Source: an uncultured Muribaculaceae bacterium (lineage in GTDB: Bacteria > Bacteroidota > Bacteroidia > Bacteroidales > Muribaculaceae). Taken from it: DNA of 56,723 nt. The first letter of the stretch is position 1. The number at the start of each line of letters is the position of its first letter. The DNA lies in assembly GCA_910583775.1 (NCBI GenBank), contig CAJTYD010000008.1, positions 1 to 56,723 of the forward strand, written 5' to 3'. The position numbers were made by a program, and so were the translations under genes. A model generated the notes under the pieces. The model was not told where the DNA came from. It saw only the letters and a list, made by a program, of their open reading frames with translations, and ran no database searches. Shown here one piece after another: positions 43,944 through 52,818 of this stretch.

Positions 43944-46844
43944 CTATTTCTTATGTTCTTTCAGGCGTTTTGGCTTGAAATCGATGTGGAACTGCGCCGA
44001 AATCATCACATATCGCGGAAGAATCTGAAAACGAGTCTCCGTGCGACCCTGACCGTTGACGGAATAGCTGAGATTCTTCTCCTTTCCAAGAATGTCTCTT
44101 GCCTGAAGAATCAGAAGCAACTTTCCGTTCATGAGTCTGTATGTGGCACGCGCATTCCAGAGCAGGCGGTTGTCGTTCATCCCGGACTGAGAATAGCCTC
44201 TGCGAGAATTCATCGTCAGATCCGTTCCTATCTGCAGACCGAAAGGGGTCTTCATGGTTCCATGAAGGCCATACGAGAAATCAATAGCATTAAAAGGTGC
44301 AAATTCAGAAGAATCCGATTTCGTATGCCTGTATTCAACACTGCCGCCGGGACCGAACTCAAACCAGCCGGATCTGAAACCGACCGAAAGTCTTTCGGAA
44401 ACGATATCGTTTGAAACTTTCTGACGCTCAGGAGCGGCATCATAACCTACCATATCGGCATATATGGAATTGACATATTTTATACTATTATTGAATTTCA
44501 GGAGTCCTCCCTACAAAGAATAACCGGAAACAGAATATTCAAGTTCCAGTTCTCTGTTTCCCGATACATTAAATGCCTTGAAAGTCCTGATGCCGGACGC
44601 GGAATCGTATCTGTATCCTCTTACAATATCATTTTCAAGCCAGATAACATTAAAAAGCAGAATATTAGTGATCTTCCGTTTAGAATAATAACTAATGGCG
44701 GAGCCGATCACATTTCTGAACGTATTTTTCAGTTCCGGATTTCCCTCCTGGATGTTAAGGGGATCGGAAGTGTCGCGATAATCCACCATATCCGTCAACG
44801 AAGCAAGCCCTGGAGTCCGTCCGAATCCGATATCGGCATTCCAGCGACGATCTTTCGAACTCCACTCAATCCCTGTGTTCATGATCTTCAACATGAAATC
44901 GTTTTTCACGGGAGTCGATGATATACCTCCACGGTGATAGTCGAGTTTTCGATGATAGAAACCGAATTCAGGCGAGAGTCTCAGACTGAATTTTCCAATA
45001 TCGGTGTTATAAGACTGCGAGAAGAAAGGCCTGATGAGATGGCTGCTCTCTGTCTGGCGACTCGTAAAACTGTTCATGGGATCGAAAACCGCGTCCGCAT
45101 CGTTGAAAACAGCGTCATCACCCTCCATTCGGGCGTTGATAAGGAAAAGATCCGTACTCTTTCTGGTTCTTGTATAATTGAAATTATAATATATTCCCAC
45201 CGAGCCGTTTTTTATGCTATAGTAATACTTCGCTCCGGGCTTGAAGGTAAAATTGCGGTTGGGCACCGAATGCATTATCTGCTTGCGGATCATGGCGGGA
45301 ATCAAATCATCGGCATACCGTATATCCTGAATACGGTCGCGGTCGCTGCGATAGTCGCTGTATCCGGTCTCAAGCCAGACCGATGTAACATCGGATGTTT
45401 TCGGAACCCTGAATAGAAATTCCGAAAAAAGCCCTGCATTCAGGCCATGACCTTTTGATCTGCTGTCGGCGATCTGACGGTTGATAAAGGATTCTCTCAT
45501 TTCTGCGCCGGCATCCTGCGAAAAAAGGTTTTCGATTCCTTCGGCCTCAATCCCCTCTATCTTCCGGTCGAAACCGGCATAGACGCTTTTGTCGGTGCTC
45601 TTGTCATGATTGTAACTGAACGAGGGCTTGACATCAAGGATCCAGGACATTTTCTTCAGCGTCAGCTTATGACTTGTGGTCACTGACAGATCCTTAAGTT
45701 TGGGACGAATGAAAGTATAATCATAGGTATTTCCTCCGGGCATGAAGCTCGTATGATAGATGTCGGTATTCGCAGTGCGGTGTCGCATCGAGAAATCGGC
45801 GTTTCCATTTACCTCCCACGTATGTTGCGGATTGTCCACAAGATAGTCGATACCGCCGCGATAAAGCTTCGAAAGCCCTTTCTCCGGCTCCTTAAACGAA
45901 TTTTTGTTTCCCTCGTCCGGCTTTTCATTATCATTCAGATTGTTGGTATTCCCATAAAGGGAGATGCGGGAATTGTTGGTATAATGCAAGCCGAATATCT
46001 TGCCGAGCCAGCGTCCCCTTGTTCCTGCGCCCGCCTCCACATTCAGCAGATTTCCTGCCATATAGTCCTTTTTGAGACGGACATCCATCACATATTGCTC
46101 GTCGCCGGCCTTTTTGCCCATCAGTTCCCCGACGCGCCCAAGCTTCTCATATACTTTTATATCCTTAACCATATAGGCGCCAAGATTGTCGAGCATCACG
46201 CGTTTGTTCCCGGCGAAGAAGTCCCTGCCGTTCAGGAGTAACGACTCTACATATTTTCCATTGACATAAATCTGCCCTCCGTCGCGAATCTCGACTCCCG
46301 GCAACTGACGCACAAGGGCATCGAGCATCGAGCCCTCCGGAAGATCGAATGCATCGGCATTATAGACAATCGTATCACCCTTATGATAGAACTTTACCTT
46401 GCTCGACTTCACCGTAACCTCCGACAATTCCCTGATTTTCCGTATTTTTTTCATATATATATTCGGAATGAATCTTTCCGCCTCCCTGCGTCCGAGTTTC
46501 CTCATCGGAAACGGAAATTCCGTAATTTCATATCCGTCGCTGGTTGCCTCGATCACATAATCGCCCTCTGTCTTGGGCACACTTAGAGAATATGTGTGAC
46601 GGATTTCATAGATAGGCTGATCCCCGTCCATCTTGATTAAATACACCAGGCCCTGCACCTCGGCAGAATCCACCGGCTGACGTTTCGAATCGAACATCCG
46701 GATCTTTGCTTTCTTTATTTCATGTGATGTGAGCGCATCAAAAATCTTTCCGCTCAGACGGATCTTATCCTGGGCGGCCATCGTAAAAACGTTGAGAAAG
46801 ACCATCAATGCTATTATTATTTTCTTCTCAGTATCGACTTTCAT
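43944..46844 (-). pseudogene. Outer membrane beta-barrel (TonB-receptor-like) protein, interrupted by one in-frame TAG
   Basis: The reading frame of 967 codons starts at ATG 46844 with a signal peptide (IIIALMVFLNVFTMAAQ) and a carboxypeptidase-regulatory-like domain (IRLSGKIFDALTSHEIKKAKIRMF). A plug-like region follows (LDALVRQLPGVEIRDGGQIYVNGKYV, then LLNGRDFFAGNK), then a long beta-barrel. An amber codon at 44511-44513, codon 778, splits it. The remaining 189 codons run in the same frame (GGLLKFNNSIKY to the end) and are well-formed barrel sequence. It may be a nonsense mutation, a sequence error or readthrough. The family imports or exports unknown substrates at the outer membrane. Confidence 0.85.
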
Positions 46845-46969
46845 GATGTGATATTTCAAAAACGATCTCTTGTATTCCTATCCGATATATAGACCTCTCT
46901 GACAGCCGGACGCATTTACAGCGCGTTCTATAAGCTAATCCTTTGTACCCATATTACATTATTTAATCA

Positions 46970-47000
46970 CAAAGGTAACTAAAATACTGTTACAAAACAA
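46970..47000 (-). promoter_or_regulatory. Promoter of the outer membrane barrel gene
   Basis: On the minus strand TTG (46998-47000), 20 bases, then TACCTTTG (46970-46977), a -33/-7 match. The leader to the ATG is about 120 bases. Confidence 0.6.
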
Positions 47001-47087
47001 TTAAAAGAAGCCAATTTATCATGTTTAGCTGAGGAAGCGGCAATCTCCGTTTTCATTCACTGGTGGTGAAATAAAATACTGTGCTTT

Positions 47088-47173
47088 TATCTCACCAAAG
47101 GCCCGAAGAAAGCAAAGGGTTAAAATGGTAATCAATGCGTTATAAAAATCCCGCAGAGCCGCAGAGTATTAAT
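47088..47173 (+). repeat. Dispersed repeat, copy of 39952-40036
   Basis: Shared blocks include ATCTCACC, AAGCAAAG, GCGTTATAA and CCCGCAGAGCCGCAGAG in the same order. It lies directly after the end of the propeller operon. Confidence 0.8.
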
Positions 47174-47202
47174 CTTTGTTGTCGGTAATATAGCTATAAT
47201 GA

Positions 47203-48369
47203 TTATTTGAGCTTATATCTGAGGATTACGAGCGACTCATCCTCGATGCCCGATAAGGCATCGCCCGCGGTTTTATTGAGCAGCAACTCCGGGAAAACCT
47301 CAAGGGTCTCTTTTTCGGCAATCGCGTATGCGTATTCATTATCGATGGCTTCGATGAGGGGGAAAACATTCTTTCTGTCCTTATACATTGCCAGCTGCCG
47401 TGATTCTCCGGTCTTTCTGTCGACAACCACTGTTTTCATTCTGTCGATTGAATTTCCGGTTTTATGTATGATGACTAATTTATTGTCGGAAGGCAAAACC
47501 CTCATCGGGACAAGTCGTTTATTAGTAAGCATATATTTCATAAGCTTATCACGATTGTCCTTGTATGGCTCTATGTCTTTTGCCGACATCTCCTTGTCGC
47601 CGAAGCAGAAGCCTATTGTCTTTTTGAATGTAAGGTTTTTCCGGTCTAACTCATAGACTGTATTCGCAAGAGCCGGAGGCGTGAATAGGATTCTTCCTCC
47701 TTCAAGTTCATGGAAACATTTGGGCGGGAAGGTAGTATTGATAACCACATCCTCATCGTATGAATAAAGCGGGGTGTCGGAGGCGTCGGAGGAATCGTAA
47801 AGGATAAGACTATTGGGGCTGTCGCTCGAAGGAGAGGGAACAAGTATATGTCTATGATCCGAGAGGTCATAGCTATAGGAATAGAACTGACTCTTCTTTC
47901 CAGGCAGTGTCGGGAGGGGACACTCCTTCACATAGTTGAAGACTGTATCATAAAACATTATCTTGGCGGGAGTAAAAACCTCGACAAGCTTGGAATGCGG
48001 ATTGAAAGAATAACCCATGGGGGTCGAAAATTCTTCCGGACCCGCGCCGAATTTCTCTTCCGAACTTGACACAAACTTTCCATCCTTCTTAAATAGAAGC
48101 ATGAACTGTTTATTGTCGGTGATTTTATAATAGCCGTCGATTATATCGAGCTTTTCTACTCCAGCCGGATAAAAATTCCCTTCATTTTCAAGGGGAATCA
48201 ACTCGACATCGGAGAAAACGTCTTCGATTTTTGCATCCCGAGGATTATCAAGCTGATAGAATTCATCGTATGCCGATCCTTTTTTCGTTTCATGTGAACA
48301 TGAACCAAGCATTACAATGAAAAACGACAGACTAAATATAATTCTTAAATTGCAGTCCGAATGTCTCAT
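47203..48369 (-). CDS. 6-bladed beta-propeller lipoprotein
   Basis: The 388-residue protein has a lipoprotein signal (IIFSLSFFIVMLGSC, Cys at about 24) and a BF3164-like propeller. DVELIPLENEGNFYPAGVEKLDII precedes the strands YKITDNKQFMLLFKKDGKFV and KFGAGPEEFSTPMGYSFN. Its start is 12 bases after the stop of the propeller gene at 48382, so both form one transcript with the peptide genes. Two propellers in tandem downstream of NVEALA genes suggest related but distinct binding specificities; this is inference. Confidence 0.87.
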   Translation of the reverse strand: MRHSDCNLRIIFSLSFFIVMLGSCSHETKKGSAYDEFYQLDNPRDAKIEDVFSDVELIPLENEGNFYPAGVEKLDIIDGYYKITDNKQFMLLFKKDGKFVSSSEEKFGAGPEEFSTPMGYSFNPHSKLVEVFTPAKIMFYDTVFNYVKECPLPTLPGKKSQFYSYSYDLSDHRHILVPSPSSDSPNSLILYDSSDASDTPLYSYDEDVVINTTFPPKCFHELEGGRILFTPPALANTVYELDRKNLTFKKTIGFCFGDKEMSAKDIEPYKDNRDKLMKYMLTNKRLVPMRVLPSDNKLVIIHKTGNSIDRMKTVVVDRKTGESRQLAMYKDRKNVFPLIEAIDNEYAYAIAEKETLEVFPELLLNKTAGDALSGIEDESLVILRYKLK

Positions 48370-48381
48370 AATATGTGGAAA

Positions 48382-49548
48382 CTAATTCAACTTAAACCTT
48401 ATCTTTGCGATAATCGGGTTGGAATCTTCGGGGAGGTCATTGATGACGCCGGCAAGAGCGGGATGGATGTCCATACCTTCCTCTATGGCTTCCCTGACAG
48501 CCATCGGTTCGATCACCGCCAGGATACAGCCGTCCATTGAGAAAGGCGTCACCTGAAAGGATTTACCTAAGCCGAGTCTCCCGGCAAGCAGTTCGTTCTT
48601 CATGAAGACTGAATTTCCGGTGTTTTTGTCATATAATCCGCTGAATTTCTCCTTATTTGCTATAGCTGTCAGCGAAAGCACAGATTCCGTTTCAAGTACC
48701 CTGAAGAATGATATGAATCCTGAAGTAGACAAGGCATTGAACAGGCCGGACGACTGTCCGTTGTCACTCAGTTTGTTCAGCTCCTCCACCGAAGGAGTCG
48801 ACATTCCGTCGATTTCTATTCTGAATGCCGGAACCGCTTCTGTAGACGTCAATGAATATACTGTCATATCGTAAGGAGTATAACCGTAGATCTTTCCGTC
48901 AAGTCTATAAAACGGATATGCCACTCCCGTCATATAGCCCGATTTGAATTTTTTCTCTACAAAGGAATTGCTGATCTTGCCCTTATAGTCGGAGACAAGA
49001 AAATATCTATCGGAATTCTCACCTTCATAACCCTGATTATACCATATAAGCGAGTCTCCGGAAGGGATGCAGCCTCCGGTCACTATGTCGGGGAATTCCA
49101 GTTCCTCTTTCAGCCGGGCCGTTGTATAGTCATATAAAAGAAGCTTAGACTGCTGTTCGTCGTAGACTCCGACAATATTCTTGGTTTTGTCGAAGAAGAA
49201 TGAAGTGACATCGATATACTCGCCCGGGCCGTTCCCACGGGTGCCGATCTGCCGGATGAATTTACCGTTACGGTTGAATTCCAGAAGAACATAATTTGAG
49301 GAATCCGAAAGGATGAAGGTACTGTCGCAGGTTTCGATAGCGCCTATATCTCCGACCACCGATTTATCCGTCTGTTCCAATGTGAGAAAACTGATGTCGA
49401 GCGATGAAAGATCGGCGCTTTTCTCCGTAAGGCTGAAGGATACGGCCGGTATCTCAGCCTCGCCATCTTTGTCTGATTGTCTCCTACCGCAGGAGGCGCC
49501 CAAAACGACAAGCGCCGCAAGAATAATTCTTAAAATAGAGTATTTCAT
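48382..49548 (-). CDS. 6-bladed beta-propeller lipoprotein
   Basis: The 388-residue lipoprotein starts at ATG 49548; the frame extends 10 codons upstream but the signal (ILRIILAALVVLGASC) begins here. Propeller strands include TFILSDSSNYVLLEFNRNGKFIRQIGTRGNGPGEYIDVTSF (divided between blades) and VGVYDEQQSKLLLYDY. It follows the NVEALA gene at 49632 by 83 bases and precedes a second propeller gene by 12. The pairing peptide-then-propeller repeats at 51067/50036, pointing to a functional unit. Confidence 0.87.
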   Translation of the reverse strand: MKYSILRIILAALVVLGASCGRRQSDKDGEAEIPAVSFSLTEKSADLSSLDISFLTLEQTDKSVVGDIGAIETCDSTFILSDSSNYVLLEFNRNGKFIRQIGTRGNGPGEYIDVTSFFFDKTKNIVGVYDEQQSKLLLYDYTTARLKEELEFPDIVTGGCIPSGDSLIWYNQGYEGENSDRYFLVSDYKGKISNSFVEKKFKSGYMTGVAYPFYRLDGKIYGYTPYDMTVYSLTSTEAVPAFRIEIDGMSTPSVEELNKLSDNGQSSGLFNALSTSGFISFFRVLETESVLSLTAIANKEKFSGLYDKNTGNSVFMKNELLAGRLGLGKSFQVTPFSMDGCILAVIEPMAVREAIEEGMDIHPALAGVINDLPEDSNPIIAKIRFKLN

Positions 49549-49631
49549 AATGATATCGAAAAAACAAAAACATGGCAATCAGTCGGCATTATATACCGAC
49601 TGATTGCCTGATTAGGTAAGTATTGTTACAT

Positions 49632-49868
49632 TTAGTTCATCTGGCAGCATTGGCTTCCTTTACCTGAACATTTAAGTTCATTTTTCTCTTCATCCTTACT
49701 TACCTTGTTAAAAGTGCAGGTCTTGTCCTCAGAATCATTTGCGATTGCCTCGACGTTCTCGATCTGAAGCTCGCTGAGTTTGCTCTCTGTTGTGAACGAT
49801 TTGCTGAATGACCAGCCGGCGCACATTGTCAATGTCAGTGCTGCCGCAAAAATAACTCTTTTTTTCAT
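49632..49868 (-). CDS. NVEALA-family secreted peptide, four-cysteine tail (copy A)
   Basis: The 78-residue precursor has a hydrophobic export signal (VIFAAALTLTMCAGWSF), then KLSELQIENVEAIA, the family motif. A 35-residue tail follows with four cysteines (TCTFNKVSKDEEKNELKCSGK, then QCCQMN). The first 43 residues are almost the same as in the peptide at 51067, but the tails share no similarity. This conserved leader/variable core layout is that of processed peptides; cleavage after the NVEA-A motif is a guess. It precedes the propeller gene at 48382. Confidence 0.85.
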   Translation of the reverse strand: MKKRVIFAAALTLTMCAGWSFSKSFTTESKLSELQIENVEAIANDSEDKTCTFNKVSKDEEKNELKCSGKGSQCCQMN

Positions 49869-49898
49869 CCTAATTTTTTTTAAATTAAAATAATCAGA

Positions 49899-49999
49899 TT
49901 ATTTAGTTATATATCCGTTGATTATAAGGCGTTGGGGATCGGGCAGCTCCTTGAAGAAGATATCCGCGTATTGCCAGAACGGCCCCGCGACGGTGTCGA
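49899..49999 (-). pseudogene. 3' fragment of the thioredoxin-like/DUF1573 gene (duplication scar)
   Basis: These 101 bases match the last 100 of the gene at 51390 almost exactly and encode the tail AGPFWQYADIFFKELPDPQRLIINGYITK. The match ends abruptly near GGTGTCG. The same order (gene tail, 30-base spacer, NVEALA start) is kept in both places, so it is a footprint of tandem duplication. Confidence 0.92.
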
Positions 50000-50035
50000 C
50001 AGCTTTAGTTTGTGTGTCATGACACAAAAGTCCAA

Positions 50036-51076
50036 CTACTTTTTAAGACAGGGGATAACAAGCCGAGGATTGCTTTCTTCATCTTTACCGTCTGTCTCAA
50101 TAAGAGGGTTGCCATTCGCGGCCGTTCGCGGCCAGAAAATGAAATGAGTGGAATCAAGATCGTTGTAGATGTTCTTAGTGACTCTTACCGTTTTATTCAT
50201 CTTGTCAATAATTACAATTCTACCGCCCTCCGGTCCTGAATAGTTCAAAAAAATCCATTTTCCGTTGACAAAGAATCCGGTTCTCACATAATGATTCAGG
50301 ATGTCCGGAGCCTCCCATTTCTCAATTTCATCCGATGTCGGCAGCGGAGTAACGTTCAGCTTAGTCTCGCAAACAAGAGAATCGCCTTTCAGTGTATAAA
50401 TACAGTTTTCGAAATCGTTTGAAAAAACTACTATTCGCTTGCCATCCTTCAGAATGTCGTATGGATGATTTATGGCTATGCCGTAACGAGACCCGAGAAG
50501 TTTTGACTTTCTGCTGCCATCCTCAGTGATAAGATAAACCCCGGCATTATTCTTGTCCGTATTATACCGGCTAATCAAATAAGCGTCCCTGTCTTTGAAG
50601 GATAGATGCTTGAAATCATCAGCGAAATCTGTTTTATCGGAAGAAACATAATCACCCTGATAATCATATTTCAATATCTCTCCCTTTACATGATCATAGA
50701 CATAGATATTTTTATCATCCGCATCTATGGCATTCGGCTTGATAAATTCACCGGGGCCCTGTCCTCGTGAACCGATTTTCCCGACATATCTGCCGTCTGA
50801 GCCAAAAAGCATAACCTCATTTGAAGCATTATCAATCAATACAATAGATGAATCGACCATTGCCATATCCTTGATTCTGCCTATTCTTGAATCCGCCGTG
50901 GTTTCAGGATCAATGTAAATTACGGAATCAGCAAATTCCGACAAAGGGAGAGAATCCGCATCCAGTTTCGTCAGATCGATGTCATATACGGCATTGGCTG
51001 TCGCCTCCTCATGCTTCGAGCAGGAAACGACAGTCAATGAAACTATGCTTAATAATAAAATTATTATTAATTGCAT
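50036..51076 (-). CDS. 6-bladed beta-propeller lipoprotein
   Basis: This protein has about 346 residues from ATG 51076, where a lipoprotein signal begins (IIILLLSIVSLTVVSC). Blades show SIVLIDNASNEVMLFGSDGRYVGKIG, then SRGQGPGEFIKPNAI and NIYVYDHVKGEILKYDYQGDYV, a clear NHL-like pattern. The ATG lies inside the end of the NVEALA gene (10-base overlap), which couples their translation. It resembles the propeller at 48382 in size, position and neighbour, as expected from the duplication. Confidence 0.88.
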   Translation of the reverse strand: MQLIIILLLSIVSLTVVSCSKHEEATANAVYDIDLTKLDADSLPLSEFADSVIYIDPETTADSRIGRIKDMAMVDSSIVLIDNASNEVMLFGSDGRYVGKIGSRGQGPGEFIKPNAIDADDKNIYVYDHVKGEILKYDYQGDYVSSDKTDFADDFKHLSFKDRDAYLISRYNTDKNNAGVYLITEDGSRKSKLLGSRYGIAINHPYDILKDGKRIVVFSNDFENCIYTLKGDSLVCETKLNVTPLPTSDEIEKWEAPDILNHYVRTGFFVNGKWIFLNYSGPEGGRIVIIDKMNKTVRVTKNIYNDLDSTHFIFWPRTAANGNPLIETDGKDEESNPRLVIPCLKK

Positions 51077-51360
51077 TTTCCGAAATTTTTCTTGACATTG
51101 CAAATACTTTCCGGATGGCCGCCTTCTTCACAATGGCCTCCTACAATTTGATTATTCTTATAACAATATACAAACTCATAACCATAGCGGTCATTCGGAT
51201 CGATATAACCTCCACTGCCCCCCTCCGACTGGGCCAACGCTTCGACGTTCTCGATCTGAAGCTCGCTGAGTTTGCTCTCTGTTGTGAACAATTTGCTGAA
51301 TGACCAGCCGGCGCAAACTGTCAATGTCAGTGCTGCCGCAAAAATAACTCTTTTTTTCAT
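51067..51360 (-). CDS. NVEALA-family secreted peptide, four-cysteine tail (copy B)
   Basis: The 97-residue precursor has a leader nearly the same as copy A (VIFAAALTLTVCAGWSFSKL, then KLSELQIENVEALA). It is followed by a Gly-rich segment (QSEGGSGGYIDPNDRYGYEF) and a tail with four cysteines (YCYKN, GGHCEEGG, SICNV, GKCN). The tail has no similarity to copy A. The end overlaps the propeller gene start. The gene upstream encodes a thioredoxin-like protein that could act on the cysteines; this is inference. The export route past the inner membrane is unknown. Confidence 0.86.
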   Translation of the reverse strand: MKKRVIFAAALTLTVCAGWSFSKLFTTESKLSELQIENVEALAQSEGGSGGYIDPNDRYGYEFVYCYKNNQIVGGHCEEGGHPESICNVKKNFGKCN

Positions 51361-51389
51361 CCTAATTTTTTTAAATTAAAATAATCAGA

Positions 51390-52259
51390 TTATTTAGTTA
51401 TATATCCATTGATTATAAGGCGTTGGGGATCGGACAGCTCCTTGAAGAAGATATCCGCGTATTGCAGGAACGGCCCCGCGACGGTGTCGGCCACATAGCT
51501 CACTGTGACTGTCATGAATTTTGCAGGCTCAATACTGTCGGAAGAGGTGTTGACACTTACACAGTCGCATGACGGCACCGCTTCCTGAAGACGTATTTCC
51601 TTGTCAAGGGGATTCTTCAGGCGGAACGTCAGCCTTAGGGTGTCTCCGGAAGCGACCGCTCCGGCAGATCTTGCCGGCGCGCTGCATATCCCGGCGTCTT
51701 TAATGGCCGTATCGATACCGTAATCCTCCTTGATTGAGCGATGGAAGAATTCTCGAATCTTGGGATTAAAAACAGGATTGCCGATAGCGATTACCTTTCG
51801 CTCGGAATCGAGAAGAAAAGTGTGGAACCGTGAATCTTCAGGCAGAGAATTGGCTTTGCGGAATGCTCCGAGAGAGTCGATGGTCACGGGATGCAGGAAA
51901 TTGTTCTTGCGCAATACACGCGAAATTTCCTCTCTCCTGTCGGAATCAAGAATCATCAGAAATCCGACGGATATATCCGGATTACGCTTGAATTCATTGA
52001 TTATGTTGTCCCAGACCGGCAGCTTCATGCGGCACTCCGTGCAGCCAGTGGAATCGAGGTAAGTGACGATAGTATAGTCGTTTCCGGCGATTCCCGGGTC
52101 GACCGTTTCGTCGATTATCCTCCAGTCGAGGCTCTCGGGCAGGACAATCTCCTTTCCTGTCAGGCTACCGACAACCTCTTTCTCCGCTTTGTCCTTGCTG
52201 CAGGAGAAAGGGATTGTCGCTAACACCAAAGCACCGAGACATAAGGATAATTTCCTCAT
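51390..52259 (-). CDS. Lipoprotein with thioredoxin-like and DUF1573 domains
   Basis: The 289-residue protein has a lipoprotein signal (LCLGALVLATIPFSC). It then has a TlpA-like thioredoxin-fold domain (about residues 35-175) with the CxxC site STGCTECRMKLPVWDNII, then YDSLGAFRKANSLPED-like strands. A C-terminal DUF1573 domain follows (LRLTFRLKNPLDKEIRLQEA, then PSCDCVSVNTSSDSIEPAKF). It is likely a periplasmic disulfide oxidoreductase or thiol-binding protein. It is directly upstream of the four-cysteine NVEALA peptide gene (29 bases), so the peptide is a plausible substrate. A fragment of its end is duplicated at 49899. Confidence 0.88.
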   Translation of the reverse strand: MRKLSLCLGALVLATIPFSCSKDKAEKEVVGSLTGKEIVLPESLDWRIIDETVDPGIAGNDYTIVTYLDSTGCTECRMKLPVWDNIINEFKRNPDISVGFLMILDSDRREEISRVLRKNNFLHPVTIDSLGAFRKANSLPEDSRFHTFLLDSERKVIAIGNPVFNPKIREFFHRSIKEDYGIDTAIKDAGICSAPARSAGAVASGDTLRLTFRLKNPLDKEIRLQEAVPSCDCVSVNTSSDSIEPAKFMTVTVSYVADTVAGPFLQYADIFFKELSDPQRLIINGYITK

Positions 52260-52271
52260 ATTGTATTTGAT

Positions 52272-52634
52272 TTACAATGTTCCTTTGATCGTGTAGCCGG
52301 TTTCGGTTAGGATGGTAATATCATAACCAAGCGAGGAAGCCCCTACGAAACAGGTAAACGGAGCGTCCGAGTCAAACTCATATTGCTCTGTCATCCCTGA
52401 TTCAAGATTCAGGACCTCCATCTCCGCCTTACCTTGCGGAGACCGGAACTTAACCGTCATAAATCCGTCCTTCACTTCAAACGACACCAACTTCCGCGCC
52501 GGAGCTTTGGGACGCGTATCTAAATTAACCGGAGGATTAGTCGTTGTGCCTCCAGAAGAATCATCTCCTTCCGCCTTGACTTGAAGGGGAAGAATTGACA
52601 ACCCTATGATGAAGAGTAACTTTAATTTTTTCAT
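52272..52634 (-). CDS. Small secreted protein (DUF3244-like)
   Basis: The 120-residue protein has a signal peptide (LLFIIGLSILPLQVKA), a Gly/Thr/Pro-rich linker and one compact beta-rich domain (KLVSFEVKDGFMTVKFRSP, then EMEVLNLESG and GYDITILTETGYTIKGTL). The shape fits the small Bacteroidetes DUF3244 family, which is only a tentative assignment. It is the first gene of the operon that continues with the thioredoxin-like lipoprotein and NVEALA peptides (12-base gap). Confidence 0.72.
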   Translation of the reverse strand: MKKLKLLFIIGLSILPLQVKAEGDDSSGGTTTNPPVNLDTRPKAPARKLVSFEVKDGFMTVKFRSPQGKAEMEVLNLESGMTEQYEFDSDAPFTCFVGASSLGYDITILTETGYTIKGTL

Positions 52635-52648
52635 TCTGTTTTTTTTGG

Positions 52649-52656
52649 CAAAATTA
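52649..52656 (-). promoter_or_regulatory. Candidate -7 box of the NVEALA operon
   Basis: The minus strand reads TAATTTTG, 14 bases before the ATG at 52634. A well-spaced -33 box was not seen. It would serve the genes from 52634 down to about 47203. Confidence 0.45.
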
Positions 52657-52818
52657 GTAAAATGTTCGAATAGTGTTCTTTACTTTCGTCTTTTCGAATC
52701 TTACAACAACAAATTAAGTGACTTATAATCAATGTATAATTTCTACGGGACAGTATAGTCACTTATTTTTATACCTTTGAATACCAGGTTTTTATAAAAA
52801 ATCTTTAATGTAAGATTT

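Larger units (their letters stand above)
46845..47202. other. Intergenic region with promoter and dispersed repeat
   Basis: It contains the promoter of the barrel gene (46970-47000) and a copy of the dispersed repeat (47088-47173). No gene is seen in the 358 bases. Confidence 0.6.

Noticed and set aside
43944..46844. Amber codon reassignment
   Set aside because: TAG serves as an ordinary stop elsewhere in the window, for example at the end of the TolC gene (29286) and the DUF1573 gene (24910). A local mutation, error or readthrough is more likely.
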